NCBI GenBank assembly: GCA_930367215.1
Contig: OV884059.1
Location: forward strand, 237,955,803 to 238,019,802
Direction of reading: 5' to 3'
Source: Pollenia angustigena
Lineage: Eukaryota > Arthropoda > Insecta > Diptera > Polleniidae
DNA length: 64,000 bases
How positions within the stretch are numbered: the stretch's first letter is position 1; the number at the start of each line of letters is the position of its first letter. The notes beneath the pieces were generated by a model that did no database searches, had not been told where the DNA came from, and worked only from the letters and a program-made list of their open reading frames with translations. This document shows, in pieces, positions 45,541 through 57,734 of this stretch. The position numbers and the translations under genes were made by a program.

Positions 45541-45843
45541 GAAATTACTTTTTGATTTATTTTAATTTTTTTTTTTTTTTTTTTTTTTTTGAGAAATAGT
45601 TTTTGAAACAATCAAGAAAATTAAATATAATAATGTATTTTGAGAAGCTGATAAAAAGCGTTTTTTTTTTTTGTTTTTAACTTTAAGATTTTTTTTTTAA
45701 ACTAAAATTTATGAATTATGTGGATTCAAAAAATTTTGCGTTTTCAATACAAGTCCAAACCTGGAACGTACCGGCATTTGGTTATATTGTAGTGAATTTT
45801 TTAATAAAAAATTTAAAAAAAATTTAAATTTAAAACGTTTTGT
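45541..45843. other. T-tract and AT-rich spacer
   Basis: A long T run at about 45567-45591 and further T runs; no gene. Confidence 0.5.
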
Positions 45844-46348
45844 TGGCGGCATGAAATAACCCCCAAAATATAACCCCCCAAAAAAATAGCTCCGTGCAAT
45901 AACTCCCAGGTGCAATAAGTCCCAAGAAAAAAATGAAATAAGACCCAAAAATTTTTCATACAAATGTGGGAGTAATTTCATTATGAAATAGCTTCCAGCC
46001 CTCTCGGTTTTATTTCATTTTTTTGGAAGTTATTTCATTTTATGCCTGGGAGTTATTTCATAATGAAATAAAATCCAAATGAAATAAGCCCCGAAAAATT
46101 TAACGTGGAAGTTATTTCATTTTATTTTGGTTTTCGGTGTTATTTCATTTGCTGTGGGAGTTATTTCATTTTTTGTGGGAGTTTTTTCAATTTAATTTTC
46201 AATTATTTGCAATTTCTTAAAATTGTTTAAAATTTTAAACGGTATTTATAACGGGATATTTCAAACTATTTGAATACAATGACTTAAGTTTATCAAAGAA
46301 GAAAATTTTGTTAATTGCAATTGCAGTGTCTTATGTTTATCGACTATG

Positions 46349-46740
46349 CAGTGAAGCCTTAGTTAGCGAAGCCGGTGTTTGTTATACCATAGAGTAGAAA
46401 ATCCTTGCGCCCGGCGAAAAGCCGGCTATGCAGAAAAGCTTTAGTTAGCGAAGCCGGTGTTTGTTATACCATAGAGTAGAAAATCCTTGCGCCCGGCGAA
46501 AAGCCGGCTATGCAGAAAAGCTTTAGTTAGCAAAGCCGGTGTTTGTTATACCATAGAGGAGAAAATCCTTGCGCCGGGCCGAAGGCCGGCTCTGCAGAGA
46601 AGCTTTAGTTAGCGAAGCCGGTATTTGTTATACCATAGAGTAGAAAATCCTTGCGCCCGGCGAAAAGCCGGCTATGCAGAAAAGCTTTAGTTAGCGAAGC
46701 CGGTGTTTGTTATACCATAGAGGAGGTAATCCTTGTACCC
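46349..46740 (+). repeat. 84-bp GC-rich minisatellite, set 2
   Basis: About five head-to-tail units closely matching the set at 22.5 kb (GCGAAGCCGGTGTTTGTTAT, GGAGAAAATCCTTGCGCC). Several units have GGCGAAAAGCCGG in place of the longer palindrome, so two unit variants alternate. Confidence 0.85.
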
Positions 46741-47439
46741 GGCGTGCTTAAACTGCAGGCAGTTGCCATTGCAGGAGGTCAGGATATAATAAAATGCCCC
46801 ATTTGTTGTCAAAATGTCGAGGACTCAATGTTAGTTTTTTGGTAACCTAATAGTTAAATATTCAGTAAAACGAATACATACATATATAATAAATTTCTTT
46901 GGAAGTTGTTTCATTTTTTTTTGGGTCTTATTTCATTTCTTTTCGATGGACTGCTTTTGGAAGTTATTTCATTAATGTCTTTAGGAGTTATTTCATTATG
47001 AAATAACTCCCAAAAGTTGGGGATTGTTTCATTTAAGACTTGGAAATGATTTAATTTTTTTTGGGATTTATTTCTTTTTTCCAGTTTGGGACTTATTTCA
47101 TTTATTTTGAGATTTAATTCATTGGAAGTTATTACAGTGGGACTTATTGCACCTGGGAGTTATTGCACGGAGCCAAAAAAATAATTAAATAACTCCCCAA
47201 AGCGTGGGGCCTTGTTTCGTATGCAATAAAGCCCCAATTTTGAAAATGAAATTAGCCCCCAACGAAATGAAATAAAGCCCTAAACATAAATGAAACAATT
47301 CCCTAATTTTTGGGGGCTTATTTCATATGAAATAAAACCCCAATTTCTGAAATGAAATAAGAGCAAAGTATATGTAATACAATCAAATATACACTTTTGC
47401 TTTAAAGAATCCCGCAATAGATATCATGGTATGATATAC

Positions 47440-47705
47440 CAAACACAAGCTTCGCCAACTAAGACTTTTCTGCATATCCGGCCTTCGGCCGGGCGCAATG
47501 ACTTTTAACTCTATAATATAACAAACACCGGCTTCGCTAACTAAAGCTTCTCTGCATAGCGCCAGGATTTCAGTTAGCGAAGCCGGTGTTTGGTATACCA
47601 TAGAGAAGAAAACCATTGCGCCCAGGCGAAGGCCGGCTATGCAGCGCAGCTTTATTTATCGAAGCAGGTGTTCGGTATACCAAAGTGGAGAAAATCCTTA
47701 CGCCC
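47440..47705. repeat. 84-bp GC-rich minisatellite, set 3, head-to-head
   Basis: One to one and a half units on the minus strand (47440-47565) meet two units on the plus strand (47573-47705), the same head-to-head layout as the core of element 1. Confidence 0.8.
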
Positions 47706-47930
47706 AAAAACGATTTCACAATAAATTTGAAAATGAAATAATCCCCCAAAAAATATATTGGGGCTTTATTTCATAATGATTTTTTGGTGTATTATTTCAT
47801 ATGAAATAATCCCCCAACTAAAAAAATTAAATAACACCCCAAACAAAATGAAATAACCCCCCAAAAATCGTTTTGTTGTTCATTATTTTTTTGGGGGTTA
47901 TATTTTGGGGAGTTATTTCATGCCGCCAGT

Positions 47931-48140
47931 TTTGTTATTCGTGCTTAATTCCCAATTTTCATTCTTGATAAAAACACTGAAATTTATTGTTGATGGGATA
48001 AGCTATTCCTATGCGCATTTCACTGGTTGCTTAGGCCAGATCATCAGGAAACTTCATCCATAAAGATTTTAGAAAAACTGAAGATATTAAACCAAATAAA
48101 ACTGTTAAACGTATAAGAATTATAAGCAGCAGTTCTACAA
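47931..48140 (-). mobile_element. Hammerhead-bearing repeat, copy H3
   Basis: On the minus strand it runs from the AGAACTGCTGCTTATAATTC region through the core (48006-48054) to the 3' segment at 47940, where foldback element 2 interrupts it. Confidence 0.7.
48006..48054 (-). ncRNA. Hammerhead-like core, degenerate (H3)
   Basis: Same core as H1 on the minus strand, with intact CTGATGA, GAAA and ATGCGCAT but a T-T first pair in stem II. Confidence 0.5.
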
Positions 48141-48190
48141 AACCATTTAAATTAAAATTTTGTATTCCCAAAAATTATTTTGATATATAA

Positions 48191-50380
48191 AAAATTTTAT
48201 TTTCAATTTAATTTATCAATAATATAACAGATCAAGATAATATCTGTGCCAATATGGAAAAGAAGCTTATGTCGAATATTGTTGTTTGCAGTTATCCTCA
48301 GTTTTGTTGAAGTTTTATTCGAAGAATATTTTGCTTTAAGTCTGTGTATTATCATATAAGTAACAACTCTAATAGAGGCTGCAAAAAAAAAAAACGTTAA
48401 AAAACTTTAGTATATATGTATATAAAAGATATGTATGTCTACTTTTCTAATTGCTATAACTCAATTAAGTCTTAAGTCGACTTAAGTTATTTTTCCATGT
48501 GACTTTAGATTTATGGAATCTTAAAGGAAACTGAGCTGGGTAAACCAAACTTAGCATTCTCCAAAAATTCCCACAGAGTCGTGAAAGGCGTAATGTCTTA
48601 CTTTATTCTAAAAAATTCCAAAATATTATGTAGGTAAATTCAAACGAAAATTAATTTTAAACAACTTGAAATTCATTTAAAAAACGGATAATTTACATTT
48701 CATTTAAAATATATAAATTTTACATTATTTTCTAAAAATTAAACAGAATATTCCGTAAAATTTAATAGTTTTTACTTTGAAAAAAATTAATTTTAACCAA
48801 CAAAAAATCAAACTACATAACAAAATAAGTACGGAAATACATTAGTTTTTTGGTAGTTTGTTTTTTGAATTAAAAACATAAATGTTAAAAATAAAATTAT
48901 TCGAAAAATAACTATTTATATATGTAGCTATTAACATTTTATTAAATTTTAGCGGTACGGAAAACGTATTTAAAACCCACAATCAGTTGCTGTTATAATT
49001 TTATGAGTGTAAATATTCAAAAATACAAGCCAATTTTTTCAAGAAAAATACTCGAAAATTAAACACAAATTTTCAAGAACTTTTCTTTTAAAATGTTTAA
49101 TAAATTTGTTTTATTATTTTTAGTTATCCAACGTGTAGTTGTGCTTTGTAACACTTATCGCTGCAGACTGACTAATCGTGTTTTATGAATTTTGCAGGAC
49201 TCCAAATACTCACTGCATCTTTTTATATTCACCACTTTTACAGACTACCGTAATGTTGATTAAACTTTATTGCTTAGACTATGTTTATAAACTTGGTGTC
49301 ATTAACTACGACATGTTTCGATACATGTCTATGCGTATAAATAAATTATAGGATATCTCATGGAGTAGATTGAGTTTTACTTTTTGACTATTTTTTTTTT
49401 ATAACAGTTAAATTAACAACAACCATTTTTTGCTCTAAACTTTGCGATAACCAGAAAATAATCGTAGGCAGCATTTGCAAGGACACTCATCCAAGATGGT
49501 TAAGGTTAATGTTATGATTTCTACACAAAAATAAGAAAAATGTATGAAAACTGAAACAAATTTTGACAAACGAATTTAAGGTTTTGATTTAGCGCCTATT
49601 TATAAATTTCTTTATATTCTTAACAGAGCAAAACGTACAAACTTAAAAAAGCCTTATAAAAATAATTTATTTTTGACCTCGAATACATTTGCGTGTCAAT
49701 TATAAGCACTAAAACAGTTGTTAAGTTAATTTTAAATGACTGAACAATATCTAATTAAATTTTATAAACGGAAACTCGTGTTTCACATCCGCCTTTTAAT
49801 TTAAAACAAAATCATTTGCTGCACGGAACATTTTTAGATCTTAATTAATGCAAATGCTACTTAACTTTTAATGAATATTAATGCTGAAGAAGGAATAAAT
49901 GTAATGTAATTGTTAAATCTATTAAAAAAAATTACAGTGAACTTAAAATACTTACAAAATTCAAATAAAATACTTACAAACCGGGTAGATGCGCTTCACT
50001 TCCTCATGTTGTTATGTAGACAATTTAATTCATTGTCACAATTTTTTGATTTTTCTTTATGTTTAAATTTCATAAAGCATAAAATTATTATTTACCTTAA
50101 CTCGTAATTTTGTATGTACATATATTCCGTAAAGTTGGTTACTATATATTAAATGCATAATGTTATTCATTAATTTTAAGTCAATATTGTTATCAATATT
50201 GTTATTGAAACAAAATTATTCAAATTTTTTAAAGCAGATCTTGAGAATCGATAACGAGGCAAATAAAACCAAATATAGATACTTTTACAATTAACGTTCA
50301 ACTATATTGTGCTTATATTAAAGGTGTCAAGAACATTTCTCCAATTCAGCCAACTTTTTGACAGATATTTTGTAAACAAT
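48191..50380. other. AT-rich gene-free region
   Basis: I see no gene, element boundary or structured RNA. Confidence 0.45.
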
Positions 50381-50989
50381 ACCAAGATTTTTGTTGCAAA
50401 TTTAAAAACTTGTACATACTGTAACCATTTTCCAGATCCCTGTAGTTTTTTGTGATAATTTACCCCAAAAGTGGCAGTACTATACACTGCAGACTGGTTT
50501 TAAAACTATCCACATTGATCCTAACTCGGAAGACTGGTTCTAAAACTGTGAAACATTTTACTGTCACTTTGAGCAGGCCCTTAGCTGTCTTTTTGTGTCG
50601 CAGATGGTGGATGGTAAAAAATGTATGTCATTTTATGAGAGAGACAGAGAAACAGAACGTATGACAACACAATCAGAAAACCAGATTTATGGTTGGTATA
50701 AGAAGACAGCTAAGGGTAAGCCAAGAAGTACCGGCCTATGAAATTCGTGGCCTCTTAGTGACAATTTACCCCCTCGTAGGACATCCCCTTGTTAAAGTGG
50801 CCAGTCATATGGCTAGCGTTCGGACTGGTTGTGTCATAAATGGGCTAGTATTATAACCAGCTCGGAGACCGCCACATGAACTAAATGTTTAAGATTCCGT
50901 GCATCTATTCGTTGGGAGACTTATTCACTGTCAAAATTACATGACCCTTACTTCAGCCGTTTGGGCTGTGCGATGATAAATTAATCACT
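50381..50989. repeat. Unclassified moderate-GC repeat-like block
   Basis: GACTGGTTTTAAAACTATCC (50493) recurs as GACTGGTTCTAAAACTGTG (50532), and CAGATCCCTGTAG has a distant match at 57232. The block resembles a decayed element, without recognisable protein. Confidence 0.3.
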
Positions 50990-51500
50990 TGACTAGGTCA
51001 TTAATATGATTTAGCAGTTGCGTCCTATGGGGATACTTCTCCCCTGCCCCTATCTACAAAATCAGAAGTCCATTTTATTTTTGGGGCTCCCAGGATGTTT
51101 CTTTAAAAATGTATTGCTCTTGCTGCACTCGCTACAATAGAACTATAGTTAAGCGATACTTAATATATGCATCCTATGGGTGGTATTGCTCCCCTGCGCC
51201 TACCACCTTTATTTTTATTTTCAAAGGATTAGTTCACAATAAGAGTGACGTCTACCAAGTTTGAACATCCACACTGCAACAGTACTTAAGATATAAGATA
51301 TTTAAAATTGGCATCCTATAGGGCTACCACTTCCCCTGCTGCTATATTATTTAAATTTCGAAGCTCAGAAGATGCTACTGCAAAAAGTTCAAGAAAATGA
51401 GTGCAACGGCACTTAAGATATGTCATACTTAATATTGGCATCCTATGGAGGGTACCACTTCCTCTGCCCCTATCGAAAAAAATAATTAGCCTATTTTATT
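50990..51500. repeat. Tandem array, about four units of roughly 140 bp
   Basis: The landmark CATCCTATGG (or close) recurs near 51022, 51168, 51312 and 51440, each followed by a GGTACCACTTCCCCTGCCCC-like segment. Units are diverged. Confidence 0.65.
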
Positions 51501-51609
51501 TTTTGGGCTTACGTGAATTTAGTGTTCAAATTTGAGGAAAATCAGTTTAGTAGCTAGGAGTCTATAAGCCAACAAACAAACATTCTTAACAAAGTTATTT
51601 TCGGGAATA

Positions 51610-52062
51610 CAAAGTTTATTATTAATACGATCTTCGTATGACGTGCTAAATTCCCAGTTTTTCATATTTGATAAATACACTGAAATTTATTGTTGAGGGA
51701 AAGCAAGCCTCTATGCGCATTTCGCCGGTTGCTTACACCAGCTCATCAGGAAACCTTTTCCAAAGATTTTAGAAAAGCCAAAAATATTAAACAAATAAAA
51801 CCTTAAGCGAATAAGAATTATAAACACTCTAAGTCTTACCTTAACAATATCAAAGCTTAAACAAAACACCAACAATAAACAGTGAGTTTATCTTTTCTTA
51901 CATCCCCCTACAATTGGTTGGGTTCTTTCCGACTCGAATTGTAGTTGTAAGTGGGTTAAAAGAAAAAACAAACCGCTTCATTCTATTGTCTTCGTAAGAA
52001 AACATCGAACTAAACCAATTTGCCAATTCAGTTTTATGCACGGGCACATGCAATTATATTAT
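51610..52062 (-). mobile_element. Hammerhead-bearing repeat, copy H4, best preserved
   Basis: This 453-bp unit on the minus strand is bracketed by exact 20-bp direct repeats, CAAAGTTATTTTCGGGAATA at 51590-51609 and 52063-52082. These may be a target duplication or the start of the next tandem unit, since TATTCCC also follows copy H2. It holds the only copy in which every conserved hammerhead position is kept. No open frame, so it would need a partner reverse transcriptase if retrotransposed. Confidence 0.75.
51704..51757 (-). ncRNA. Hammerhead ribozyme candidate, complete core (H4)
   Basis: On the minus strand, 5' to 3': AGGTTTC (stem I), CTGATGA (51749-51743), GCTGG, loop TGTAAGCAA, CCGGC (stem II, 5 pairs with a G-C closing pair), GAAA (51723-51720), TGCGCATA, then GAGGCTT pairing back to stem I (7 pairs including G-T wobbles). 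Predicted cleavage is after the A at 51712. Stem III would come from self-complementary ATGCGCAT, which needs either a tiny hairpin or a dimer, as described for hammerheads of Penelope-like elements and retrozymes. No activity data. Confidence 0.65.
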
Positions 52063-52096
52063 CAAAGTTATTTTCGGGAATATTTTTAATATATAT

Positions 52097-52629
52097 CAGA
52101 AATTAGCAATGTAGTAGTTTTTCGCTACTTACACTGACTCTTGAAATTGTAAGTATAAGTGAGTAGAAATCATATAAAATCAACTACTCTTATTCACTCA
52201 TACTCACGAAAATAATAAATATGAGTGCGACGTGAACATCATACACATAAATGACCTCAGTTTAATTTCTAATTTCAGGAAAATACTCTTAATACTTACA
52301 TTAATTTAACTAATTCAGTTCATCCATTTACCGTTTTAACACAACAGATCAAACACAAAACTTCATAATCAACGCTGCCATATACATTTTGCAAAAAATC
52401 GTCCACTTCATACATATAACTTTAGTAAACTGTAATTGCCAAATCGTCACTTTGCTATTTCGGGGACAAATCTGGCAGCCTCGCATTTTGCTTCGCCTAT
52501 GACTACGATGAGTGACTTCAAACTTCTAAGTGAATAACATTACAATAAAAATGAGTGCATATAAGTAAAAGTAATTGTAAGCCATGATACAGCTCTACTT
52601 ACTTTTTCACTACTCATTGCTGATCTCTG
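52097..52629. mobile_element. hAT-like element without the MITE insertion
   Basis: Inverted ends CAGAAATTAGCAATG (left) and the complement of CAGAGATCAGCAATG (right). It aligns through its length with 25666-26585 apart from the Harbinger MITE, so it shows the unoccupied state. Confidence 0.6.
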
Positions 52630-53176
52630 ATACATATGTATGTATAGATTAGTGATTTTCATTCAAGCAAACAATTGTTTAGAAGCCCCACCTCTTTGTT
52701 TTTTACGCTCATTAATTTAGTTGCACATGCATGGCAGATGTGTTGATTTTGTTTCAAATAAAAGCATAAATGTAGAAGAATTAAGTGGAGTTTTTTTTTA
52801 GATATACATAATTCTTACTTCTAATTTCCAAACATGCTCGCAGTTCACATTGAATTTTTTTTAATGGTAATATTTAAAAACTTCCAATTCTTACTGTTTG
52901 TTAAAATTTTTTAAAAGTCAATTTAAAAAATATAATATTGGTTTGGACTGTATTATTATAAATATTTTACAATCAAAACAATTTATTTTTATTAAATAAA
53001 ATAAAATTTGTGCGCTAAGTTTTGCGTATCTCTGTATTTTTCTCTCATAAAACATATGCAAAACATTTTTGAACTTCAATGGTAAAGCAAAATAGGTGGA
53101 TAAATGCAATAAACAGGCGTATAAGTAATTATTATTAATTATCCGCTTATGTATACTTAAATAATTATTTGAAGTA
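52630..53176. other. AT-rich spacer
   Basis: No gene recognised. The minus frame at 52918-53256 runs into the Tigger-like terminus and is not supported. Confidence 0.4.
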
Positions 53177-53560
53177 CAGGTAACCCTCCTACAAGACGGC
53201 TTCCTACAAAACGATTTCGATCTTACACGAAAAATAATTTGCGGAAATCTCCTCATCTACAGCACGGTTTCATTCTAACACGATAAAATGGAATTGAAAC
53301 TTTATCATGATTGAGTTGTTAAAATTGTACCAAAATAGTACAAAAGCTCTAGTTTTTGCATCCCTGTTACGATTTAGTTAGATTTCAGTGATTCAGCAAT
53401 ATGTATGTACATATTTCTAATAAAAACACTGAATTTAAAGACAATATTTAATTTAAAAAAAACTTATATTTTACACTGTCTCCTAGCCTCATATAACACG
53501 TTTTCCTACAACACGGCGTTTTCCAGGAACCTATCTACCGTGCTGTAGGAGGGTTACCTG
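53177..53560. mobile_element. pogo/Tigger-like MITE, 384 bp
   Basis: Inverted ends CAGGTAACCCTCCTACA are flanked by TA on both sides (53175-53176, 53561-53562). Subterminal copies of ACAC/ACGGTTTCCTACA-type motifs continue the pattern. No transposase. Confidence 0.8.
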
Positions 53561-56278
53561 TACGAAGTATAAACGAATAAAAAATATTTTTAACTTATTT
53601 TTTGATGAAGATCTGAAAAAGTTAATACCATTTAGGAAATTTTAAAATTGTATTAATAAATTAGCGGAAAAAACTCACCTAGAAGAAAAATTCTTATTTT
53701 TAACTGGCTTTATTCTATGTTTTGGTTTTCAAATTTTCGAAATCAATTCGACAGTTATGTTGAAAACAAACATGAAAAACCAACAAAATTTTTGTTAAAA
53801 AATGTCTTTGTTTAGCATGATATTTCCTTGTTTGTTTTTAGTACCTATTTAATAAGTCTGGTTAGTTTGGTAAATATGTCACTTTTTTCGAATTAGTCAA
53901 TCACCAATAATGGATAACCTAGAGTTGTATTCAAGATTTTCGTTTGAGTTTTTCGTACATGAAAAATGGTTGGGAAACTAGTTTTGTGTCGCAAGACATG
54001 AAAGGGGAAACATACTATTACACTATAATTTTATTGCAACAATTGTACATAATAATTTTTTAAGACTTCTAAGAAGATTTAAATATTTTGTTATGTCACT
54101 TATTTTATGTAGAATGTTGTTACATTGCCTAGATCAGGGGTTTAAATCAATTACTGGTTTGTTTTTTTCTATTAATCAATTTAAGTCTCGCATTCGTATT
54201 CTAAGTATTTTCTTTTATTTGATACTTATATTGTAAAAACTAAGTCCGCCATATTGGGTTCAGACTGACGTCATTTAATTTTTCGAGTTATTCTTAGCAA
54301 GCGCTTTCATTTAATGCACATGTTTTAGAAGTGCATTAAAAAAGCTAGACCGCCATCTTAGGTGTGTCGCCATATTGTGTTTAGAATGACGTTACATAGT
54401 TAGTCATGAATTGTCATCAAAACTGTACAAAATGTCAATCGTTTGCTTCAAAGTTGAGTTGCAAGATTTCGCCCGAACAAACATAAATAGTTGCATACTT
54501 TGCAAGTAAAATATAAGCCTTTAAAAAGACCCAATTTTTTTTTTATTAAACTTTGGCATACAAATTTCAATGAAAAAAACACTTAAAAGTTTAAAAAACT
54601 TTCTGTTTTGTCGAAAGACTATAGAAATAATGAAATAAAATAAATGAGGGAAAATTAAGATTTCGTACTCCATTAAAAATGGCCAGCAAAAGGGCACGAG
54701 GTTAAGGCCACAGCACGGAATCATCGGAAAGCAGATCAATGGTCGTTCATAATGGTTTTGTTTTATTAACAGTATTTGCTGGAAAAAGAAACTAAACAAC
54801 ATTTGAGACTGCTATTATTAATGTGGCTTAATAAAAATGTAGCAAACTGGTGGGTTAAAAATTAATTTTAACTCAAACATTTTCAGTTGGGGATTCATTT
54901 TATTTAGAACAATGTCTCGATAAATGTTTGTTTTGCGATAGATTTCAGAGGAAGGTTTTTAAAAGCTAGCAACTTTGATATTTTATTGGAGGTTTGTTGA
55001 AACTCCTGTAAGTTTTTGCCACTAGATGGTAAACATCAGTTTGGACCATTGAAATAAAATGATGTTTATTTTCTTTGACAAATGTGTTTTTAATTACAGC
55101 ACAAGCTGAGACAAAATTATTTTCTTATAGGCCAAAATAACTTTTATTTGCTTACAAGAGACTTACATATTTGCGGGACAACATACATATGTATATCCCG
55201 CAGTTTTTGGAACTAAAGTCGTGCTTACATAGGAAACAGTTATTTATTTATTTTTTTTGATCTGATGGTATTTTTAGTTGTTAAAGTTGATGACTAATAA
55301 TAAAATACACTATTAAATTAATTGGAATTGAAATGCTTTACTTTAAAGGGTCTGAAATTAAAAAAGCTTTACTTTAATGACTTGTTATTTATAACAAAAT
55401 AATTAACCCAGTAATAATATGTTGAGTAATCAGAAGAACATAAAAGCACTACTTACAATTTTATTGAAAGAACCAATGAATTTTACAAGGGATGTCCTTA
55501 AATGAACGCATTCAAAAGTAAGTCATAACTTTTTTACTTAAATACATCCAGAAAAAAGTAGTTATAGAAGTTGTTTAAGATGTCGTTATAGAAGAAAGCT
55601 ACTAAATAATGAGTTAAAGAAGCTATTCATTTTGAAAAAGTAAGCGAAGATTTTACTGGGAAGTACATCACACACTTCAATTATCATTGGATTTTCAAAT
55701 GTCTTTAAATAATCAAGAGGTTTCCCTGAATCTATAAAATAGAATCTATTTGAAAAATAGACAGAATATTTGTTTCTTAATTTATGTGTAACTAACATTT
55801 TCATAATAAATAAAATCTAGAACTAAAATATTTTAAATGTCAGGTTTATCAAAATCTTGTTTTAAGTAGTTTTAGTTTGGTTTTATATTACAACTTGAGG
55901 AACATTTTGCTGATATATTTCAGTTTTTCAATACACTTATACATGTTTAACAAAATAAATTTTATTTGTAAAGAGGATGAAATGGAATTTCAGATTTAAA
56001 GACAACACAAAGAACTAAACAACTTTCATAAATTATAATTTAATAGAAAGTTTTATGTTGGATATTCTAGAAGCGTATAACTTAAAACTAGTTTTGCTAA
56101 AATAACAATTTCCAAGAAATAAAAAAGTTTTTCCTGAACTTGTTAATTTATTGAAGAAATAATTTAAGTTGTTATTACCCGGCAACAATTTTACTTTCCT
56201 GGTAATTAGCAAGTAATGTTGGACACATAAAAACACTACTTATTTTTCGGCTAAATAACTACTTATTTTTGCAGCTAA
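53561..56278. other. Gene-free AT-rich region with one direct repeat
   Basis: CCGCCATATTGGGTTCAGA (54247) and CGCCATATTGTGTTTAGAA (54367) are diverged direct copies, each followed by TGACGT. Frames up to 93 codons are unrecognised. Nothing else seen. Confidence 0.4.
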
Positions 56279-56598
56279 AGCGGCTCATACACATGCAATA
56301 AAATGGTTCAATTTTGCGTATTGTACGACGTATTATATCGACCATTTGTATATGATATTTGAAGGTGGCACAATATATTGGCAACAATCAAAATAATTTT
56401 AATTTTTATTGACCAACGAAAAGAAATTGAAATGTGTTAACTACATTGTAAAATGCTGTTTATGTTATTCCTATAGGTTATGTTCAGCTTTTTATGGAAT
56501 GAATGGAACCATTGCGCTACTTATTGCCTAATATAGGACCAAATTGAAATAATATGGCGAATATCATATACAATAAAATTTCAAGTGTATGGGACGCT
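56279..56598. mobile_element. PIF/Harbinger-type MITE, copy 2
   Basis: Ends AGCGGCTCATACAC and GTGTATGGGACGCT are flanked by TAA on both sides (56276-56278, 56599-56601). It aligns throughout with the copy at 25865. Confidence 0.8.
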
Positions 56599-56639
56599 TA
56601 ACAAATTACTAATTTTTATACAATACTTTTTAAAACTGT

Positions 56640-57085
56640 TAAAATAAAACTGGCAAGTGCAAGGCTAAAAAATATAAACTGGCAACATGCTTTACTTTTT
56701 GCGAAAACAATAAAGCAAGTTGTTTTTGTTTTTTCTTAACCTACTTACAACTACAATAAATGTTGGAAGAATTCCAACCAATTGTTGTGGTGAATGTAAG
56801 AAAAGATAAACTCACTGTTTATTGTTGTTGTTTTTGTTTAAACTTTGATATTGATACAAGTAGAACTGTTGCTTATAATTCTTATTCGCTTAATAGTTTT
56901 CCTTGCTTAATATTTTTAAGTTTTTCTTAAATCTTTGGATGAAGTTTCCTGACGATCTGGCCTAAGCAACCAGTTAAATGCGCATAGGAATAGCTTATCT
57001 CATCAACAATAAATTTCAGTATTTTTATCAAGAATAAAAATTGGAAAATAAGCATGAAAAACAATATCTTGTAAAATAAATGCTT
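56640..57085 (+). mobile_element. Hammerhead-bearing repeat, copy H5
   Basis: The long plus-strand copy includes ACTGGCAAGTGCAAGGC upstream, AACCTACTTACAACTACAAT, the GAATT hairpin, the spacer, a decayed core (56942-56992) and the 3' segment. It helps define the family's 5' side. Confidence 0.7.
56942..56992 (+). ncRNA. Hammerhead-like core, decayed (H5)
   Basis: The core reads CTGACGA and TAAA where CTGANGA and GAAA are expected. CTGACGA still fits, but loss of the G of GAAA should abolish activity. Confidence 0.45.
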
Positions 57086-57734
57086 TCTTAAAACTTACTT
57101 CTATATTTTTATTTTTACTGTGGATCTATATGATATAAAAGAAATTAACAATACTGTTCATATAATAAAAACAATCCGGTTTTACGCTTACTAAAATAAA
57201 GGAAATACACCGTACTTATTCGAGAGACAGACAGATCCCTGCGGGAAATTTGTGGCAATTGGTCCAACAGACTGATCCTGGGAGTTGTGAAATTAGTGCC
57301 AAAAGAAATTACTCATGACCAGTGAAAGGAGAACCAATCATGTAACTGGTTTATGAAGAACAAAAGGGTAGAAAAAGTAATGAATTACAGTACAGTCTTA
57401 ACCGGTGGTATGACTAATTTTTTGGGACTTTCTAAAATTTGGTTCTTAAATTTAGTTGTAGGACTTGTTTTACTGAAAAATATTACATTGTATTGAAATA
57501 ATACTACATTATAGCAACTGTCACTAAACACGTCCATTAAGAATAGATGCGTGACTGGTCAAATGGTGTCAATTGACCCCCTCCAATGACAACCCCATGT
57601 AAAAGTGATAGGTCTAATTCATAGAAAGTGTGAGAACTAGAACCGGCCTCTACCACCAAAAACCTATCACGAGACAACTTTGGTGTCAGTTCGCTTACCT
57701 CTAGGGATCCGCTGCACATAATTATTTTAAAGCC
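57086..57734. other. AT-rich stretch with a GC-richer repeat-like patch
   Basis: Bases about 57225-57440 resemble the 50.4-50.9 kb block in style (CAGATCCCTG, ACTGG motifs). A minus frame at 57537-57797 has no known motif. Confidence 0.3.

Larger units (their letters stand above)
45844..47928. mobile_element. Foldback-like element 2 with minisatellite cores, 2085 bp
   Basis: Ends TGGCGGCATGAAATAAC (left) and the exact complement (right) lie between perfect 7-bp direct repeats GTTTTGT (45837-45843, 47929-47935). Arms consist of short degenerate repeats of the form ATGAAATAA-YCCCAAAA on either strand. Two minisatellite cores are present. The left arm segment containing CTCCGTGCAATAACTCCCAG (45892) is mirrored at about 47150, inside the right half, so a second foldback seems to be inserted in or joined to the first. 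The 3' flank is hammerhead-repeat copy H3, which this element entered. Confidence 0.75.
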
